Source of the DNA: Neelides folsomi
Taxonomy: Eukaryota > Arthropoda > Collembola > Neelipleona > Neelidae
DNA: 28,605 nucleotides
Assembly (NCBI GenBank): GCA_034687125.1
Contig: JAQGBZ010000592.1
Span: 1 to 28,605 of the forward strand
Direction: 5' to 3'
Shown: positions 22,821 to 28,605 of the stretch, piece by piece
Layout: each line of letters begins with the position of its first letter
How positions within the stretch are numbered: position 1 is the stretch's first letter
Position numbers and translations under genes: made by a program
The notes under the pieces: model-generated
Told to the model about the DNA's origin: nothing
Seen by the model: the letters and a program-made list of their open reading frames with translations, nothing else
Databases searched by the model: none

Positions 22821-25754
22821 ATGAACGGAAAATCAAATATCGAGGTAAATAAAAATTTTATATGAAAATTTATAAATTAATAAATCATTACATGTGAATT
22901 CAATCATTTTTACATATTACATTAAAACTATTGGTGATTATATTAAATATTATTCTACCTGTACTATGTATTATATATATAATTGTATATGGTAGGTATA
23001 TCCTCATTTCACAATTACTAACTTTTGAATTATGAAATAACTTGGATTATTATTTTAATTTTTGGAATAAATAACAAGTTTTAATAATTAATTAATAACA
23101 ATAATGTTAGGTATGATGATAATTTGTTTATAAAAGATAATGTCTCTATTTAGGGTAAAGTCGAAAGTGTTGGCGATGAAGAATTTGTCCTTCGTGAACC
23201 TTGGCATCAAATAATCGACTTCTCCTCTTTTCCTCCCCATTTCACCCTCAATGAAGAAAATCTGAAGAGAGTGCTGAAAGGACATTACCAAAAGAACATC
23301 GCAATTATTGGATATTTATTCAGAGGTCCTGAATTTGATGAAGAATCTTTTCATTCCTTTCCTTCGTCGTCGTCGTTGTCACAAGATTCGGAATTCCAAT
23401 CAATTAAACAAACTCCACAGCCTGGAATTTTCCTACTTCAATATCCAACGTATTTAGATGAACAAAAAATAACGATTTTGACCATTGGGCTCAAAGGAAT
23501 TCCTGGCAATGGGAAATTGAATGAACAACTCGCCACGCTTTTGACGCTTTTCTCATCGCTAATTATTTCAACTACAAAGAACATAAACGAGACTGAATTC
23601 ATCTACGGAAGCGAAACAAAAGAATTTGAAGGATTTGAACTTGTCGAAGCTCCATATGGGAAATTGATCATTTTGCAAAGTCCACAAGATCATGAATTGA
23701 ATGAAAATGTTTTTCCTTTGTTCAAATCAATTGAATGGCGAAAGTCAAACGAAGATTTTAAAACCATTATGAAGAATTGTGAGACATTGGAGGAAAAAAC
23801 ATTCATGCCATTGAAAGTTTTCGGAAGGAAAATGAGCAGCTCGGATTTTTTAGACCTTGCAAAATCCTATGTTGAGTATTTTCGCACATCCGCGAATATT
23901 GATGAGCTTTTAGAGAGAAACAAAACAATTTGCTTGAACTCAATTTTACAAAAGTCATTATGGGCTTACTGTGACGAAATGACCAAATTTGATAAAACCA
24001 ATTTCCTCACGGAATCTTCCTTGTATGAAGAACACACAAAAGCGGAGGAAAGAGCAAAATCTGCATTTATTTCAGAAACGAGTGAAATTGACGATGAAAT
24101 TAAAAATCCGGTTTTTGAAAGACTCGAAAAACTGCTTTTAAAAGAATTTGCAATTTTCCAAAATTTGAATTTGGCCACAAAGGAAGAATTCGCTTCTCAA
24201 GTTATTAAAATGAGCGAAGAGGAATTCGTAAAAGAATTTTTATGTTCACTGGCCGTTAACGAATCCGCGTTTCTTGAAAAGGAAAAATTCAACACTTCCT
24301 TCGGCCTTGACGCCAATTACATCTTGAAGCTCCTCGAAGACAAATTCAAAGACCACAATTGGGACGAAGGAGAATTCGAGCAAATTATGGAATTAGTACA
24401 AGATAAATTCACCAATCTTAAAGAGGAATTTTGGAAACTGAATGAAACCAAAATGGCCGATGCCGAAGAGGAAATCAAACTCGAGTCCCAAAAAGTTCAT
24501 CAATTTTACGTGGAAGCACTTGAAAAGGAATTTGCATTTTTTGAACGAGAATGGCGAGTCAAAGAATATTGCGAAATTATGCATAAAAAATCCCTAAGAA
24601 TGTTTTCAAACCGAGCTGTTAAAATTTGCCCTGCGATTCATTACATGAGTCAATATGCTGAACTGGATGCCCGGTTGGGTGAAACTGGGGCTGAATTTAA
24701 AGAACGGAATTTAAAGCGATTGGAACGGCTTGACATCGACTCTCAGAAAACAGCAAAACTAAGGTTAAAATCCTTCGAATCGAATTTCAATCCCGAGCAA
24801 GACAAAATTCCCTTTGTTGACTTTATCATTAAATTTTGCGAAATTAAGAAAAAAATAATTGAGGAAACGCAATCGGAAACTTTTTGTTTTTATGAAACTT
24901 ATGTTATTCGTATCAAATTGGCCGAATTGATCAACTCAAGTTTTCTTCCTTTGGCTCATCAATATTCTTTCTTTACGATGATGAGCGTCGACAGCGCTTT
25001 GGACTTCACTCTTCAACATTATTTACGCCAATTGAGAGAATTCGAAAATAAAACCCAAGATTTCAATTCCGTTCACGACGTCGATCTCGTCAAGAAACTG
25101 TTCGATATTTTGCGTGCAGAAACAAGCGAAATTATTGGCTATTTTATTGAGAAAATTCGATTTCCCCGAAACGACATTCTCAACTTTGAAGCCAAAGTTA
25201 AAGGGAATTATTACGCTGCTGTGGAGAGATGGACAATTGCTCAGAATGATAAAAAGCTTTTAAGCGAATTGGAACAATTTCTTGTCATCACTTCTGAAGG
25301 ATTCCTGAATGAGCTGAATCGAAGATTGGACTCGAAATTGATCAAATCCATTCGAGAATTGACGCTTGCGGGTGAGGAAATGAAAGCGGAAAGCGTGAAA
25401 TTCTTCGTGGAGAAATGCAAGGAAATGAATTTGAATTCATTGGAGATGGAAGAAGCTGAAGAATCTTTGATTATGAGATTGGAAGCGAAAGAGAAGGAAG
25501 CGTTGGACAAAATCCAAACGATGATTCTGCACGATTATACCCAAGTGTCAAAGGGAAGGGAAATTGTTAAATTTGGATTTCACCTCGTTGGGGATTTAAT
25601 ATACACGATGGGGAATTGCTTGAAGTTTGTTGGATTCTTTCCGCTCTTTATCGTCGCCGTCACCACTTGCGTAATTGTACAGGAAATTGAAGAGTTTTTT
25701 CAAAGGAGAAGAATGAGAAATCGATATCATTTAAATTCATACGTCACGAATTAA
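22821..25754 (+). CDS. GB1/RHD3-like membrane pseudo-GTPase
   Basis: 874-aa protein from exons 22821-22844 (MNGKSNIE) and 23154-25754, joined GAG/GT…AG/GGT in phase 0. The start is the only ATG in frame, with A at -3. The N-terminal part resembles the G domain of atlastin, guanylate-binding and RHD3/Sey1 proteins: FTLNEENLKR, then NIAIIGYLFRG where GxFRxGKS is expected (residues 61-68). ILTIGLKGIPG stands in place of MDTQG (118-125), followed by a helix like LATLLTLFSSLIIS. LIILQSPQD stands where LIRDW is expected (179-187). Lys/Ser of the P-loop, Asp of switch II and Arg-Asp of the base-recognition motif are therefore all gone. Some 550 charged helical residues follow, then a hydrophobic stretch at about 812-850 able to form a membrane hairpin, and a basic tail (QRRRMRNR). 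Length and C-terminal anchor fit RHD3/Sey1 better than atlastin (about 550 aa). Likely an ER-membrane protein that does not hydrolyse GTP. Confidence 0.65.
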
Positions 25755-26324
25755 TCCGATTTTGTGCCATTTAATGCAACTTTATCAACTAAATACTTAA
25801 TGTTAGAAATACGGAATCATTAATATAAGTAATTAATTTATTAATTCTATTTTATTTCATCTAATATTTAAAAATATGATTGTGTAACTTTTTATATTTA
25901 TTTGTACATATTAATTCATTTTCCAATTTTCGAACAATTAATAAATATAATCTATTATAATCACCAATAAATATTAATTGAATTTGAATAAACTTGAAGA
26001 CTACAAATACTTAATTTTTTATTTAATAATATTTCATATTCCATAATATTATTTTTGAGCCAAAAGCTGTCTAATGTCATATATTTCTATATTTACTAAA
26101 AGTAAATCATATACTTAAGGATATGATAGGATTAATCGATAAAAATCCGATAAAAATTATTTAATTCAAAATAATGGAAAAATAATCAAATTAATGTAAA
26201 ATTGAAAATATGGGTTTAAAATAAAATTAAATAATAATAAAACTGATAAATATATTATTGCGACAATAAACTATAGTGGAAAATATTATCGAAATGTGAC
26301 AATTCTTCAAGGGTGTTATCACCC
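25755..26324. other. AT-rich intergenic stretch
   Basis: Contains the 3' UTR of the preceding gene. I searched for the His and Asp motifs of a serine protease belonging to the relic to the right and found none. Confidence 0.5.
25940..25971 (+). terminator. Candidate poly(A) signals of the GB1/RHD3-like gene
   Basis: AATAAA occurs at 25940-25945 and again at 25966-25971, about 190-215 bases past the stop codon. Confidence 0.45.
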
Positions 26325-26781
26325 AATCTTAGTAGATCTCATTTTATGACAAATTTAGCAATAATTCGAATTTTTTTTGAAGTCAACCCTTTACATAGGT
26401 CGAATTGTGAGAAGAGCATAGTAAATCTATTTGAGATAAAATCCACGATTTCCAATTTCTTTAATGAGCAATTCATTAATTTTTAGTTTTTGCTACGAGG
26501 CAATAATCACTTTATCTTTAACTGTTCCGCTCCAGCCAAAAGAATTAACCAATATGAGCGTATTGTTAAATGGAGGTTATAAATTAATTGGCATTGATCC
26601 TGATGGCCATGCTGTTCATTATAATTCAAAATTAGGAATACTCGTTACAAAATATTGCAAATTCCCAAATTTTGACAAACGAAGTCGATGTCCAGTAACA
26701 ACAAAACCAGATGCATATACTCGAGTGAATAAATTAAAAAAATTCATTGAAGAGAACACGGGAGTAAATGTATTTTGTTGA
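26325..26781 (+). pseudogene. Probable trypsin-family (S1) C-terminal relic
   Basis: The open frame 26464-26781 ends in a segment typical of S1 serine proteases: KLIGI, a Cys pair, then PDAYTRVNKLKKFIEENTG. This matches the usual PxVYTRVxxxxxWI end. Directly upstream, in the adjacent frame, comes NLAIIRIFFEV…NCEKSIVNLF…NEQFIN, which looks like the strands before the conserved Cys in the same fold. The two parts differ by one base in frame around 26470-26490. The catalytic GDSGGP box is absent; the aligned place reads ELTNMSVLLNGG. No His or Asp motif is found upstream. A decayed, truncated protease gene is the best reading. A catalytically dead homologue using a small unseen intron is possible, and the family assignment is moderate. 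Confidence 0.45.
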
Positions 26782-28422
26782 TGTCATCTGATATTTGCAA
26801 TGTGAATATAATATTCAATAGAATCACGATGAATTAATTGAATAAAAAATATCTTTTAAAATACATTACAATCAAAATTTTAAATAATATAATACCCAAT
26901 ACTAAATTTATTTATGTATATTATCGATTTTTAATTAAATTTAAAATTAAATATTTTAAATGACATTAAAAATATTCTATTTATACCATATTATACCACA
27001 TTGGCTTAATACGTAAACTAGGAATTATACCTATTCCGCCCCGCCAGCCCGCCGTATGTGAATTTCAGGGGGAAAAGTTCAAGAAATGGATGTTTAAATA
27101 GGAGAGATGCATCAAGCTCTACAAGACTCCGCGCTCCGGATTACTTCATCATTAGGATGCTACTGGAAGAATCTATTAAACATCATTCTTATACGCTTCA
27201 GACATATAGCATTTCATTTAATCCACCCAATACACAATAAATATATAGTTAATTATTATAACTATACATATTGAAACAAAAAATTTAGAATATTATTTTA
27301 AAATGTGAATAGTTAAGGAATTATTATTGAGAATGTATGAGAATGAATATTTTAAATATATTTAAGTTGAAAAGTGAATGATAGATTGGTAGGGAGGTTA
27401 ATGGGGAAAGAGATCCAAAAAGTTGAAGACTGTCGTTTTAAGAATCTCCGGCTTTCCTTTTATACATCTCGAAACGTGACCGTTTCAAATTGTTTATCAA
27501 TTGCTGATAAAGCAAATTACAGACAGTTCTCAATTTCAAATATATTCCTTTTGTGTGTTATACATTATACATATAAATTATATAAAAATTTAATTATCTG
27601 CGCATCATCAGTAGTTTAAGTATAAGAATGTGTTCTTTATTCAAGTCAAAGAATAAGGTACTACACAATATATATTGTACATAATTTTGAATTATAATGA
27701 ATTAATGAGAAGTGAAATATTGGCCATTTGGATTGAGCTTACAAGGGTACAGGTATTCGGTACGCCTACCTATATAAAATAAAAATGAAGTATATTGGGA
27801 TTGCAAAATATGTCGTTTCCAACTAAATGTAATTAGTTAATTTATATTTCAATATTTAACACAAGTTGTAAATGAAAATGTCAGCTTGCGAGTTGACAGC
27901 AGTGAATTGATCATTTAAATCCCATATAAATAATTAATTCAACTGAAATTATACGAAATGAGCGAACTCGTTAGTATAATTTTATTTGCCAAGTTCTTGT
28001 TTCGGAAATGGCAAAAGAACATAAGACAAAGTAAGTCAATTCTATACTTCTGTTAAGACGTAAATTACTATGAATTAATGATGAATTTTAAAAATTTATG
28101 AATTAAATATAACTTAATTTCAAAATCCCATCATCATATTAATAATTTAATAATGATAAATAAAGAGAATTTCAAATCATAATGAAGTAATACATGAATG
28201 AATATTTTCACTTAAAAACCTTATTTATTGACTAAATGACATCATTATAATGAATTAATATTATATTCCACTAAAAATTCTCAAAAACATTATTAAACTT
28301 ATGACAGTGTAACATATATGGTTTTAAATAAAAGCCGTGTCCAAGAATTTTATTTTGTAATTGAATTTTAAATAAAAACATAATATCTTCAAAATTTAAC
28401 TTTTAAAAGTTCAATTTAAAAA
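26782..28422. other. AT-rich intergenic stretch
   Basis: No gene recognised. A short island at about 27034-27054 is made almost only of C and G and stands out from its surroundings. Open frames at 27058-27240 and 27374-27619 lack domains. The upstream region of the partial gene at the right edge should contain its promoter. Confidence 0.45.
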
Positions 28423-28605
28423 ATGAGTATTATTTTAAGTTTTGTACTTTTACTTTTATCACTGTTAAATGGTTTGAATTGTTTGATACATTTGGACAAA
28501 TCGTTACAAAAAAACAAATTTAACAATGTTTCTAAAAATTTTAAACTTTTCCATCCATGTCTGAACATTTTAGTTGGACAATGGAAAAACTACGAAGAAG
28601 GTTCA
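28423..28605 (+). CDS. Start of a secreted protein gene (cut by window end)
   Basis: ATG in an A-rich context opens a frame of 61 codons that runs off the window. The first 19-20 residues (MSIILSFVLLLLSLLNGLNC) are a clear signal peptide. The following residues contain a HPCLNILVGQWKNYEEG segment that I cannot place in a family. This is probably a first exon or a small secreted protein, and nothing can be said about its function. Confidence 0.5.
   Translation, partial: MSIILSFVLLLLSLLNGLNCLIHLDKSLQKNKFNNVSKNFKLFHPCLNILVGQWKNYEEGS

Noticed and set aside
23966..25510. Minus-strand open frames opposite the GB1/RHD3-like gene
   Set aside because: They are by-products of the long plus-strand coding exon.
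1..28605. tRNA, rRNA or CRISPR-like structures
   Set aside because: No cloverleaf with consistent A and B boxes, no rRNA-like block and no regularly spaced repeats were found by eye. A dedicated scan such as tRNAscan-SE could still find a divergent tRNA.

Overview
This is eukaryotic, strongly AT-rich DNA. The coding regions are broken by GT-AG introns of 73 bp to 2.8 kb. Protein types point to an arthropod: secreted pancreatic-type lipases with a PLAT domain, a GB1/RHD3-like membrane protein, and Tc1/mariner debris. A springtail-like hexapod would fit, but the sequence does not prove it. Exons were joined by hand using splice sites, reading-frame phase and family motifs.

Layout. Positions 1-9019 hold most of a minus-strand lipase gene (lipase A; five coding exons visible, 3' end beyond the left edge). 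Its first coding exon lies 2.3 kb upstream of the second. Positions 9020-13398 have no confirmed gene. They hold a 17-bp tandem repeat, two weak exon-like GC islands and an inverted repeat whose arms resemble CTCF sites. A small intronless minus-strand gene at 13399-13854 encodes a Cys-rich, Thr-rich, probably GPI-anchored protein. Positions 14390-20523 hold a complete minus-strand lipase gene (lipase B; nine coding exons, 597 aa, intact Ser-Asp-His triad and C-terminal PLAT domain). A MITE-like inverted repeat and a possible dead lipase exon sit in its introns.

From about 21 kb the content changes. A dead Tc1/mariner-type transposon (21736-22322) with about 135-bp terminal inverted repeats and TA target duplications sits between lipase B and a divergent plus-strand gene. 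That gene (22821-25754) encodes an 874-aa GB1/RHD3-like protein. All three GTP-binding signatures that can be aligned look destroyed, yet the reading frame is intact and the tail is hydrophobic. Further right are a probable trypsin-family relic (about 26325-26781) and, at the right edge, the start of a secreted protein gene.

Function. The two lipases and the Cys-rich protein are all predicted to enter the secretory pathway, which would suit digestive or surface lipid metabolism. The two lipases share no intron position in the part that can be compared, so they are old paralogs rather than a recent tandem copy. The GB1/RHD3-like protein is probably an ER-membrane pseudo-GTPase, and it is the most notable object in the window.
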